DNA of 64,000 nt from NCBI RefSeq assembly GCF_001865015.1, contig NZ_MJGV01000002.1:125848-189847 (forward strand). The letters run 5' to 3'. Of the stretch, positions 54,886 to 61,596 are shown in pieces. The notes beneath the pieces are model-generated. The model saw only the letters and a program-made list of their open reading frames with translations. It made no database searches and was not told where the DNA came from. The number at the start of each line of letters is the position of its first letter. Positions within the stretch are counted from its first letter, which is position 1. Source of the stretch: Curtobacterium sp. MMLR14_010 (GTDB lineage: Bacteria; Actinomycetota; Actinomycetes; Actinomycetales; Microbacteriaceae). A program made the position numbers and the translations under genes.

Positions 54886-55490
54886 TGTCTCGGGGACCCG
54901 GGGTGAGACGCCTCGTGCAGTTCGAGACGCCGGTGTCTGGCGCGGTGTCTCATCGAGACGCCGGTGTCTGCGCGAGACGCCTCGTGCGGGTCGAGACGCC
55001 GCCGAAATCCGCGGCGTCTCGCGAACTCCGCGGTGTCTCACGGAGACGCCGGTGTCTCGCTCCGAGCACGCAGGCACGCATCGAAACGCCGGTGTCTGCG
55101 CGAGACGCCTCGTGCGGGTCGAGACGCCGCCGAAATCCGCGGCGTCTCGCCAACTCGGCGGTGTGTCATGGAGACGCCGGTGTCTCGCTCCGAGTACGCA
55201 GGCACGCATCGAGACGCCGGTGTCTGGCGCGGGTGACTCGTCGAGACGCCGGTGTCTGCGCGAGACGCCTCGTGCGTGTCGAGACGCCGCCGAAAGCCGC
55301 GGCGTCTCGTGAACTCCGCGGTGTCTCATCGAGACGCCGGTGTGTCGCGTAGGGCACACATCGAGACGCCGGCGTCTCGCGCCGGGCACGCACCGAGACG
55401 CCGGCGTCTGGCGTAGGGCACGCGGGCACGCACCGAGACGCCGGCGTCTGGCGTAGGGCACGCACGAACGCGCCGAGACGCCGGCGTCTC
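54886..55490. repeat. Cluster 2 of the GAGACGCCGGTGTCTC repeat (13 copies)
   Basis: The core GACGCCGGTGT or GACGCCGGCGT occurs 13 times between 54889 and 55490, each preceded by AGA or GAA and usually followed by CTCG or CTGG. Three stems GAGACGCCGC / GCGGCGTCTC with a GAAA-containing loop lie at 54993, 55120 and 55280, and GAGACGCCTCGTGC occurs four times. A longer block repeats with starts at 54965, 55093 and 55253. The last four copies have GCGT in place of GTGT, making the core AGACGCCGGCGTCT a perfect palindrome. No gene is supported in 54741-55545. Confidence 0.92.
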
Positions 55491-55493
55491 GCC

Positions 55494-55542
55494 GCCCCGC
55501 GCCCCGCGCCCCGCGCCCCGCACCCCGCACCCCGCACCCCGC
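55494..55542. repeat. GCCCCGC heptanucleotide microsatellite (7 units)
   Basis: Seven tandem 7-bp units: four GCCCCGC then three ACCCCGC. It ends 3 nt before the aroQ stop codon. Confidence 0.92.
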
Positions 55543-55545
55543 GCC

Positions 55546-55989
55546 TCAGCGCAGCAGCGCCGCCAGGTGCGCCACGGCCAGCCGGTACCCGTCAGCGCCA
55601 GCCCCGGCGATGACCGCGGTCGCCGCCGTGGCCACGTGGTCGACGTGCCGGAAGGGCTCACGCTTCCACGTGTTCGAGATGTGGACCTCGACCACGGGCA
55701 CGGACAGCGCCTCGACGGCATCGTGCAGCGCGACCGAGGTGTGCGCGTACGCCGCGGGGTTGATCACGACACCGTCGAAGTCGTCGAGCGCCTCGTGCAG
55801 CCACTCGACGAGCTCGCCCTCGCGGTTGGTCTGGCGGAAGTCGATGCCGAGCCCGTGCACCTCGGCCTCCGCGCGGACGATGTCCTCGATGTCCGCCAGC
55901 GTGACCGTGCCGTACTGCTCCGGGTCGCGGCGTCCGAGGATGTCGAGGTTCGGGCCGTTGAGGACGAGGATGCGCGACTGCTCGGTCAT
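55546..55989 (-). CDS. aroQ: Type II 3-dehydroquinate dehydratase
   Basis: A 147-aa type II dehydroquinase of the shikimate pathway. ILVLNGPNLDILGRRDPEQYG gives the flexible-loop Arg and catalytic Tyr26; QTNREGELVEWLHEA, INPAAYAHTSVALHDA (Asn and His at the substrate carboxylate) and VEVHISNTWKREPFRH complete the site. Length is normal. ATG 55989 has TAGGCT 6 nt upstream (leaderless). No other aro gene is adjacent. Confidence 0.96.
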   Translation of the reverse strand: MTEQSRILVLNGPNLDILGRRDPEQYGTVTLADIEDIVRAEAEVHGLGIDFRQTNREGELVEWLHEALDDFDGVVINPAAYAHTSVALHDAVEALSVPVVEVHISNTWKREPFRHVDHVATAATAVIAGAGADGYRLAVAHLAALLR

Positions 55990-55995
55990 GCGGCG

Positions 55996-56001
55996 AGCCT
56001 A
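55996..56001 (-). promoter_or_regulatory. -10 element of aroQ
   Basis: TAGGCT on the minus strand with a 6-nt gap to ATG 55989; no ribosome-binding site. It lies in the 59-bp gap behind the GH5 gene. Confidence 0.5.
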
Positions 56002-56048
56002 CCGATCGGCCCCAGCGCTCCGGGTCGTCAGCGCGGGCGGAACCGCCG

Positions 56049-57143
56049 TCAGAGCGGGCGCAGCCGGTAGTGCTTCCGGACCGCGTCCCCGTACGGCGTG
56101 CGTGTCCCGTCCCAGTTGCTGATGAGCGCCGACCCGCCGTACTGCGCCCCGTCGGGGCACCCGGTGACGCCGAAGTTCCAGAACGCGTACCCGTCGCCGC
56201 CGTTCGCGTCCATCCACTTCATGAAGGCCAGGGGCATCACGGTCGAGCAGTCGTTGACGCCGATCTCCGCGGCCACGAGCGGCATCTTCGCCGCGACGGG
56301 GGCGAACTGCGCCGACCAGCACGTCGCCGTGACGCAGGCCTTGAAGTTGTAGAGGTGCTGACCTGCCACCAGGGCCTTCGCCGGGTCCTTCGGCATGGCG
56401 GTGAGGAGCGGCGACATGTCGTGCCCCCAGTCCAGCCCGTTCACGATGATCGGCTGCTTGGCCCCGGTCGCACGGATCGTGTCGACGAGCTGCTGGTAGC
56501 CGGCGGCCTGCCACCCGCCCGGCATCGCGCAGCCGTCACGCCAGCAGGCGACGGACACGTCGTGGGGTTCGTTGTACGGCTCGTAGAGCACGGCGGGGTT
56601 GCCCGCGAACTTCGTTGCGACGGACTTCCAGAACGGGACGGAGTACGTCGTGTTCGGCATCTCCCGCGACTGTTCGCCCCAGATCGCGGTCGGCCCGGTG
56701 AAGTGCAGGTCGAGGATTGACCGGATGCCGTTCGCGGCGAGACGGTTGACGTACGCCGTGACGGAGTTGCGGTAGGCCGTGCCCGAGGACGTCGGCGCCC
56801 AGTCCATGTTCCCGATCCAGCAGTGCTCGTTCAACGGGATCCGCACGGTGTTGACGTTCCACGAGCGCAGCAGGTCGATCGACGCGACGTCGGTCGGACC
56901 GGAGAACACCCCGCCGCCCTGCTGGCAGTTGTACTCGGAGCCCGACCGGTTCACGCCGCGGAGCTCCACCCGCCTGCCCGCGGTGTCGGTCAGCGCGGTG
57001 CCCGACACCCGGACGGCCGTCACGGGCTTGCGGGGCGTGGTGGCCGCGGACGCGGTCGTCGCGGGGACCAGGACCCCCACGACGACGGCGATCACGGTGA
57101 GTCCGGTCACGACGCTGCGCCGGACGATGCTGGATCGCCTCAT
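56049..57143 (-). CDS. Secreted glycoside hydrolase family 5 enzyme (cellulase-like)
   Basis: A 364-aa exported TIM-barrel hydrolase. Signal peptide SVVTGLTVIAVVVGVLVPATTASA (cleavage about 33). GH5 landmarks: LRGVNRSGSEYNC at the first strand, VNTVRIPLNEHCW, LDLHF, the acid/base Glu in YEPYNEPHD, and the nucleophile Glu in PLVAAEIGVNDCS. It should act on beta-1,4 glucan or mannan in plant material. Single domain without a binding module. GGGAGGA lies upstream of ATG 57143. Together with the GH16 protein it hints at growth on plant polysaccharides. Confidence 0.92.
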   Translation of the reverse strand: MRRSSIVRRSVVTGLTVIAVVVGVLVPATTASAATTPRKPVTAVRVSGTALTDTAGRRVELRGVNRSGSEYNCQQGGGVFSGPTDVASIDLLRSWNVNTVRIPLNEHCWIGNMDWAPTSSGTAYRNSVTAYVNRLAANGIRSILDLHFTGPTAIWGEQSREMPNTTYSVPFWKSVATKFAGNPAVLYEPYNEPHDVSVACWRDGCAMPGGWQAAGYQQLVDTIRATGAKQPIIVNGLDWGHDMSPLLTAMPKDPAKALVAGQHLYNFKACVTATCWSAQFAPVAAKMPLVAAEIGVNDCSTVMPLAFMKWMDANGGDGYAFWNFGVTGCPDGAQYGGSALISNWDGTRTPYGDAVRKHYRLRPL

Positions 57144-57207
57144 GGGGTCATCGTCCTCCCCGGCTCCGCTGCTGTCCACCGGTGGACAGGGGGCACGCAT
57201 CCGGCCT

Positions 57208-57240
57208 GGAGGCTCGTCCCGCGTCCGCCACGTCACCTCC
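57208..57240. repeat. Decayed copy of the GGAGGCTCGT element
   Basis: GGAGGCTCGTCCCGCGTCCG (57208-57227) continuing CCACGTCACCTCC aligns with the loop and arms of the copy at 54811 but no longer pairs well. It lies between divergent GH5 and Tag genes. A similar remnant follows the hairpin at 27664. Confidence 0.5.
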
Positions 57241-57302
57241 GGTCGGCGGACGGTCGGGCCGGGCGCGGGCCCGCCGCGGGCGCGGTGTCGGAGGCGTACC
57301 GG

Positions 57303-57308
57303 CAGGAT
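57303..57308 (+). promoter_or_regulatory. -10 element of the Tag-like gene
   Basis: CAGGAT, 6-nt gap, GTG 57315; no ribosome-binding site. Confidence 0.45.
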
Positions 57309-57314
57309 GGTCCC

Positions 57315-57905
57315 GTGAGTGACCTCGTGATCGGCGACGACGGCCTGGCCCGGCCGGTGTGGGCGTCGACGGACCCCATGCTCCGGGACTACTACGACAC
57401 TGAGTGGGGGATGCCCGTCCACGACGAGCGGGGCGTGTTCGAGCGGCTCTCGCTCGAGGCCTTCCAGTCCGGGCTCTCCTGGCGCACGATCCTGGCCAAG
57501 CGTCCGGCGTTCCGCGCTGCCTTCGCCGACTTCGACCCTGACGCCGTCGCGGGCTTCGGCGAGCACGACGTCGACCGGCTGATGGCCGACGCCGGCATCG
57601 TGCGGAACCGGGCGAAGATCCTGGCGACGATCACCAACGCCAACGCCACCGTCGCCCTGCGTGCGGACGGCGGCCTCGCCGAGTTCGTCTGGTCCTTCCG
57701 TCCGTCGACGACCCCCGAGCCGAGCACCTCCGCCGAGGTCCCGACGACGAGCGAGGAGTCCGTCGCCCTGTCGAAGGCCCTGCGGAAGCGCGGGTTCGCC
57801 TTCGTCGGCCCGACGACCATGCACGCGCTGATGGAGGCTCTCGGGATCGTCGACACGCACCTCGTCGGCAGTCACCGCCGCGGCAGCTCGGGCGTCTGGG
57901 CCTGA
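57315..57905 (+). CDS. tag: 3-methyladenine DNA glycosylase I-like protein lacking the zinc snap
   Basis: A 196-aa Tag-family protein that by homology excises 3-methyladenine from DNA. MLRDYYDTEWGMPVHDERGVFERLSLEAFQSGLSWRTILAKR aligns with the Tag active site, with Glu48 matching E. coli Glu38. KALRKRGFAFVGPTTMHALMEALGIVDTHLVGSH is the C-terminal signature. Of the four zinc ligands of E. coli Tag (Cys4, His17, His175, Cys179), only His182 remains; the others are a non-Cys residue near 12, Tyr27 and Ser186. The protein may fold without zinc or have a shifted specificity. Confidence 0.88.
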   Translation: MSDLVIGDDGLARPVWASTDPMLRDYYDTEWGMPVHDERGVFERLSLEAFQSGLSWRTILAKRPAFRAAFADFDPDAVAGFGEHDVDRLMADAGIVRNRAKILATITNANATVALRADGGLAEFVWSFRPSTTPEPSTSAEVPTTSEESVALSKALRKRGFAFVGPTTMHALMEALGIVDTHLVGSHRRGSSGVWA

Positions 57906-57931
57906 CCGGACCGAGACGGCACGACCGGGGC

Positions 57932-57937
57932 TAGGGT
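57932..57937 (+). promoter_or_regulatory. -10 element of the DJ-1/PfpI gene
   Basis: TAGGGT, 7-nt gap, ATG 57945; no ribosome-binding site. Confidence 0.5.
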
Positions 57938-57944
57938 CGCGGGC

Positions 57945-58655
57945 ATGACGACCGAGCGCAGCACCCCGGAGCACGACCCCGCCGCCGTCCGGATCGCGTT
58001 CGTGCTCTTCGCGGACCTGACCCAGCTCGACCTGACCGGTCCCGCGCAGGTGCTCAGCCGGGTGCCGGGCGCCCGGGTGGAGTACGTCGCCGCGACGCTC
58101 GACCCGGTGCCGAGCGACTGCGGGCTCGCGCTCGTGCCGACCGCCACGCTCGACGATGCCGCACCGGCGGACGTCCTCGTCGTCCCCGGCGGCGACGGTG
58201 CCTTCGACGCCATGCTCGACCCCGACGTCATCGCGTTCGTCCGCCGCGAGGCCGAGCACGCCACCTGGGTCACCTCGGTGTGCACCGGGGCTTTCGTCCT
58301 CGGCGCCGCCGGGCTGCTCGCCGGCAAGCGGGCGACGACGCACTGGGCCTCGAAGCCGATGCTCGCCGCGTTCGGGGCGACACCGGTGGACGAGCGGTAC
58401 GTCGTCGACGGCGCCGTCGTCACCGCGGCCGGCGTCAGCGCGGGCATCGACATGGCGCTCTGGCTCGCGGCCGAGCTCGTCGGGCAGGCCGCCGCCGAGC
58501 GCATCCAGCTGCAGATCGAGTACGACCCGCACCCGCCGTTCGACGCCGGTTCGGCCGAGCGTGCCGACGCCCGGGCCGTCACCGCAGCTCGGACGGCTGC
58601 TGAGTCAGCGCGCGGCGACCGGGTGGCGCGGGCTGCTGCGGCGGTGCTGTCCTGA
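57945..58655 (+). CDS. DJ-1/PfpI family protein
   Basis: A 236-aa class I glutamine-amidotransferase-like protein. IAFVLFADLTQLDLTGPAQVL, the glutamate-type elbow region VLVVPGGDGAFDAML, and the nucleophile elbow TSVCTGAFVLGAAGLLAGKRATTHW with Cys113 place it near isocyanide hydratase (InhA) and other ThiJ/PfpI proteins. Activity is unproven. An Ala/Arg-rich tail follows residue 205. Converges with the LysR-domain gene, 11 bp away. Confidence 0.86.
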   Translation: MTTERSTPEHDPAAVRIAFVLFADLTQLDLTGPAQVLSRVPGARVEYVAATLDPVPSDCGLALVPTATLDDAAPADVLVVPGGDGAFDAMLDPDVIAFVRREAEHATWVTSVCTGAFVLGAAGLLAGKRATTHWASKPMLAAFGATPVDERYVVDGAVVTAAGVSAGIDMALWLAAELVGQAAAERIQLQIEYDPHPPFDAGSAERADARAVTAARTAAESARGDRVARAAAAVLS

Positions 58656-58666
58656 CGACCGGATCG

Positions 58667-59458
58667 TCAGCGGTTGCCCTTGGAACCGCGGCTCGGCTTG
58701 CCGCGCATCTTGCCCCGCCCCGGGGTGGGGCCCTTGCCGGTGTTCGACTTCTTGCCGGCACCGGACTTCCCGCCGCCGGGCGACTTCGCCTTCGCCTTGC
58801 CGCCGGGAGCCTCCTTGGAACGCGGGCTCTTCCCGGATCCGGACGCGCCACGCGCCGGACGCGCGGGCTCGTCGGCGGGCCGGTCCGAGCCTCCTGGCTG
58901 GTCCGGCTGGCTCCTGGAGCTGTTGGCGGTCCGCCCGCGCACCACGCCGATGAACTCCTCGGTCAGCTCGGAGGAGTCCGCGTCCCGCCAGACCAGCGCG
59001 ACGCGGGTGCCCTCGGCGTCGGCGAGCGGCCGGGCGACGAGGTCCTTGCGACTGGCCTTGCGGAAGAGCGACTGCGGGAGGACGACCACGCCGACGTTCG
59101 CCTCGACCAGGTCGAGCGCGGCGTCGACGTCCGCGGGGACGGGCCCGGCGTCGATCACGTGGACGGCTTCCAGGTGCGCTGCGGTGACCTCGGTCGCCTT
59201 CGCGAGGTCCGAGTCCTTCGGGGTCGCGACGACGGCGGTCTCGGTCCAGAGGGGGATCGCTCGGAGGTCCTCGGGGACGGGCATCCTGGCGAACACCATG
59301 TCGACGACGTCCTCCTCGTCGGAGAGCGCCGCGACGAGGTCGCCCTGGCCGACGGGGCGGAGTCGGAGCTCGACGGAGGGGAAGCGGTCGCGCCAGACCC
59401 TGGCCCACTTGGCGGGTGAGACGCCCGGCACGAACGCGATGGTGAGTGCCACGGTCAT
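58667..59458 (-). CDS. Stand-alone LysR effector-binding domain with a basic C-terminal tail
   Basis: A 263-aa protein. Residues 1-175 form a LysR-type substrate-binding domain (TIAFVPGVSPAKWARVWRDRFPSVELRLRPVGQGDLVAAL, VVVLPQSLFRKASRKDLVARPL), but there is no helix-turn-helix. Residues 180-263 are a Gly/Lys/Ser/Pro/Arg-rich disordered tail (KAKAKSPGGGKSGAGKKSN) that could bind nucleic acid. ATG 59458 is preceded by TATGCT and a 7-nt gap. Divergent from a DUF5997 gene, with which it probably works. The ligand is unknown. Confidence 0.82.
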   Translation of the reverse strand: MTVALTIAFVPGVSPAKWARVWRDRFPSVELRLRPVGQGDLVAALSDEEDVVDMVFARMPVPEDLRAIPLWTETAVVATPKDSDLAKATEVTAAHLEAVHVIDAGPVPADVDAALDLVEANVGVVVLPQSLFRKASRKDLVARPLADAEGTRVALVWRDADSSELTEEFIGVVRGRTANSSRSQPDQPGGSDRPADEPARPARGASGSGKSPRSKEAPGGKAKAKSPGGGKSGAGKKSNTGKGPTPGRGKMRGKPSRGSKGNR

Positions 59459-59465
59459 GCAACCG

Positions 59466-59484
59466 AGCATAGGGGCCGTACCCT
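59466..59484. promoter_or_regulatory. Divergent -10 elements of the LysR-domain and DUF5997 genes
   Basis: Minus-strand TATGCT (59466-59471) is 7 nt from ATG 59458; plus-strand TACCCT (59479-59484) is 7 nt from ATG 59492. Only 33 bp separate the two start codons, so both genes look leaderless with overlapping promoters. Confidence 0.55.
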
Positions 59485-59491
59485 TGACCCC

Positions 59492-59881
59492 ATGGCGCAG
59501 GAACAGACGATGAAGCCCGAGACGGCTGCGAAGAAGCTCGGCATCCTGCTGTCGGCCGCTCCGGAGTCCTTCCGCGACGCGCCCGTCACGCGGACCGCCT
59601 TCGAGGAACTCCGGACCGAGCCGCCGACGTGGCTCGAGGAGCTCCGCCGCGACGGCCCCCACCCGCGACCCGTCGTCGCGCAGAAGCTCGGCGTCTCGAT
59701 CTCCGGCCTGTCGCGCTCCGGCATCGAGGACGCGCTGACCACGGCCGAGATCAAGCAGCTGCTCGTGGAGAAGCCCGAGTGGCTCGTCCAGGAGCGCGCG
59801 ACCCAGGCCGCCGTGCACGAGGAGAACGCCCGCGTGAAGCACGAGCGCGCCGCCAAGGCCGCTGCCCGCGCCGAGGCCTGA
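59492..59881 (+). CDS. DUF5997 family protein
   Basis: A 129-aa soluble protein matching the actinobacterial DUF5997 pattern: MKPETAAKKLGILLSAAPESFRDAPVTRTAFEELRTEPPTWLEELRRDGPHPRPVVAQKLGVSISGLSRSGIEDALTTAEIKQLLVEKPEWL. The VVAQKLGVSISGLSRSG segment resembles a helix-turn-helix, so DNA binding is possible. The C-terminal charged helix (VHEENARVKHERAAKAAARAEA) may be a coiled coil. Divergent from the HTH-less LysR domain; the two could form one regulator. Confidence 0.82.
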   Translation: MAQEQTMKPETAAKKLGILLSAAPESFRDAPVTRTAFEELRTEPPTWLEELRRDGPHPRPVVAQKLGVSISGLSRSGIEDALTTAEIKQLLVEKPEWLVQERATQAAVHEENARVKHERAAKAAARAEA

Positions 59882-59930
59882 CACCCGCTCCACCATCACC
59901 TGACCCGTCCGGACCGACCCAGGACCGCCC

Positions 59931-60437
59931 GTGCACGAGACCGTCGCCGACGCCATGCTCGTCGTGCCGCAGTTCGCGTCGGTGTGCTGCATCGTCGGGG
60001 ACCGGTACCGCCCGCGCCCCGGGGTGATCGTGCCCGCCGGCGTGATGCTCGTCGCGATGCTCATGCCCGTCGTGCACGCCGGGTCCTCGTGGACGCTGCT
60101 CGCCGCCACGGTGCTGCTGCTCCTGGCGCCGCTGCCGGTCATGCGTCGCCGACGTGCCGACGGGCGTCGTGCTGAGCCGATGGACGTGCACCGGGCGCTG
60201 TCCTCGGTCGTGATGGCCGGGATGCTCCTGATGGGGCACGCCTCCGGGCTCTCCGACCCGCACGCCGGGCACGGCATCGCGCTGTCGGCCGTGCTCGGTG
60301 GCGGCGTGATCGGGTACTGCGCGTTCAGCGGGTGGCTGCTCCGGTACGAGTGGGGCCGCGAGGACCGCCGCTCCGTGCGCAGCGGCGAGGTCTTCGCGAT
60401 GACGGTCGCCGTGATCGGCATGACGCTCGCGATGTAG
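59931..60437 (+). CDS. Hypothetical polytopic membrane protein
   Basis: A 168-aa protein with about five hydrophobic segments (PGVIVPAGVMLVAMLMPVVHA, WTLLAATVLLLLAPLPVM, LSSVVMAGMLLMGHASGL, IALSAVLGGGVIGYCAFSGWLL, VFAMTVAVIGMTLAM) and histidines at HASGLSDPHAGHG between helices 3 and 4 that could bind a metal, as in DUF5134-type proteins. No assigned function. GTG 59931; 49 bp after the DUF5997 gene. Confidence 0.72.
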   Translation: MHETVADAMLVVPQFASVCCIVGDRYRPRPGVIVPAGVMLVAMLMPVVHAGSSWTLLAATVLLLLAPLPVMRRRRADGRRAEPMDVHRALSSVVMAGMLLMGHASGLSDPHAGHGIALSAVLGGGVIGYCAFSGWLLRYEWGREDRRSVRSGEVFAMTVAVIGMTLAM

Positions 60438-60455
60438 CTCGGTCTCGCGCCCCCG

Positions 60456-60477
60456 GTGGGGCACGAACCTGCCCCAC
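60456..60477. promoter_or_regulatory. Inverted repeat over the Lrp promoter
   Basis: GTGGGGCA (60456-60463), 6-nt spacer, TGCCCCAC (60470-60477) is a perfect 8-bp-arm palindrome ending 3 nt before the -10 of the Lrp/AsnC gene. Likely an autoregulatory operator, or else the terminator of the preceding membrane-protein gene. Confidence 0.45.
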
Positions 60478-60479
60478 GC

Positions 60480-60485
60480 TACGGT
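60480..60485 (+). promoter_or_regulatory. -10 element of the Lrp/AsnC gene
   Basis: TACGGT, 6-nt gap, GTG 60492; no ribosome-binding site. Confidence 0.5.
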
Positions 60486-60491
60486 GGTCGC

Positions 60492-61019
60492 GTGTCCGAC
60501 CGCCCTGTCCGCCGTCCCGACCCGGCGCCGCGCCTCGACGAGGTCGACGAGCGCATCCTCTGGACCCTGGCCGCCGACGCCAGGATCCCGAACAACCGGT
60601 TGGCCGCCGCGGTTGGGATCGCCCCGTCGACGTGTCTGACCCGGGTCCGGGCCCTCGAGGACGCCGGCGTGATCCGCGGCTACCGTGCGGACGTCGACGT
60701 CGCGCGGCTCGGGTTCTCGATCGAGGCCATGGTGTCGGTGCGGGTGCACGCGGCCGCACGGCACGAGCTCCGCGACTTCGCCAAGCGCCTGCTGCGGGTG
60801 CCCGTCGTGCTCGACGTGTCGTTCCTGGCCGGCGACAAGGACTTCCTCGTGCACATCGCCTGCACGTCGACCGAGCAGCTGCGGGACTTCGTCGCCGACG
60901 AGCTCAGCGGGGACCCGTCGGTCGCGACGACGCAGACGAACATCGTGTTCGAACGGCTCGTCGCGGACCGGGAGCGCCAGGCGAAGTCGTACGACGAGCT
61001 CCGCCGCTGGCGGGCCTGA
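60492..61019 (+). CDS. Lrp/AsnC-family transcriptional regulator
   Basis: A 175-aa regulator. Helix-turn-helix in LDEVDERILWTLAADARIPNNRLAAAVGIAPSTCLTRVRALEDAGVIRGYRADVD (about 15-70), followed by the RAM/AsnC ligand-binding ferredoxin-like domain (IEAMVSVRVHAAARHELRDFAKRLLRVPVVLDVSFLAGDKDFLVHIACTSTEQLRDFVADEL). Effector is probably an amino acid. GTG 60492 is supported by the -10 hexamer. No obvious target beside it. Confidence 0.93.
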   Translation: MSDRPVRRPDPAPRLDEVDERILWTLAADARIPNNRLAAAVGIAPSTCLTRVRALEDAGVIRGYRADVDVARLGFSIEAMVSVRVHAAARHELRDFAKRLLRVPVVLDVSFLAGDKDFLVHIACTSTEQLRDFVADELSGDPSVATTQTNIVFERLVADRERQAKSYDELRRWRA

Positions 61020-61020
61020 G

Positions 61021-61075
61021 CGGTCGCGCGCGTCGGCGCGTGCGGGTCCGGTCGCGCGTCAGCGCGTGCGGGTCA
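61021..61075. repeat. Two direct copies of a GCGCG-rich 26-28 bp repeat
   Basis: CGGTCGCGCG begins copies at about 61021 and 61050; both end GCGCGTGCGGGTC. The second copy contains the 3' end of the GNAT gene. Palindromic CGCG tracts may serve as a terminator for the convergent Lrp and GNAT genes. Confidence 0.6.
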
Positions 61076-61490
61076 TGGGGACGTGCGGGATCGCGTCCTC
61101 GATGAACTCGTCGCCGGATCGGACGAAGCCGAAGCGGCCGTACCACTGCTCGAGGTGCGACTGCGCGTTGAGCGTCACGACGGGGGAGCGGGTCTCGGCG
61201 ATCGCCGCCTGCATGAGCGCTGCCCCGAGGCCGGCGCCACGGGCGTGTGCCGCGGTGGCGACACGGCCGATGCGCTCGGTGCCGTCGTCCTCGCGCAGGA
61301 GGCGCAGCGTCGAGTCGACCGACCCTTCGCCCGCCCAGAACTGGATCGTGCCGGGCTCGAGGTCACGGCCGTCGATGTCCCCGTACGCGCACTCCTGCTC
61401 GACGACGAAGACGTCCTGCCGCAGCCGGAGGATCTCGTGCAACGTGACGACGTCGAGGTTGCGGGTGGGGGCGCTGAAGGTCGAGGGCAA
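61059..61490 (-). CDS. GNAT family N-acetyltransferase (ElaA-like)
   Basis: A 143-aa ElaA-type acetyltransferase: VTLHEILRLRQDVFVVEQECAYGDIDGRDLEPG is the ElaA signature, IGRVATAAHARGAGLGAALMQAAI is the acetyl-CoA loop, and LNAQSHLEQWYGRFGFVRSGDEFIEDAIPHVPM ends the fold. I start it at TTG 61490, because no ATG or GTG fits the family length and CAGGAAC lies 6 nt upstream. An in-frame ATG much further upstream lies inside the next gene's start region. Substrate unknown. Confidence 0.85.
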   Translation of the reverse strand: MPSTFSAPTRNLDVVTLHEILRLRQDVFVVEQECAYGDIDGRDLEPGTIQFWAGEGSVDSTLRLLREDDGTERIGRVATAAHARGAGLGAALMQAAIAETRSPVVTLNAQSHLEQWYGRFGFVRSGDEFIEDAIPHVPMTRTR

Positions 61491-61596
61491 CTTCGTTCCT
61501 GACTTTTTCTTGGGAATCTGGCGGCGCGGTTCTGGTCGAGGCGTACCGTGCCGTTCAACCACTCTACGTGCGCAGCCGAGATCAGGAGGTGAGCGC

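Noticed and set aside
54744..55352. Open frame across the GAGACGCC cluster
   Set aside because: Its translation is a periodic Arg/Glu/Thr/Pro/Val pattern that follows the DNA repeat; no ribosome-binding site or promoter.
54886..55490. CRISPR array or integron attC array
   Set aside because: The 14-16 bp core recurs at irregular spacing and intervening DNA is itself repeated. No cas or integrase gene, and no gene cassettes.
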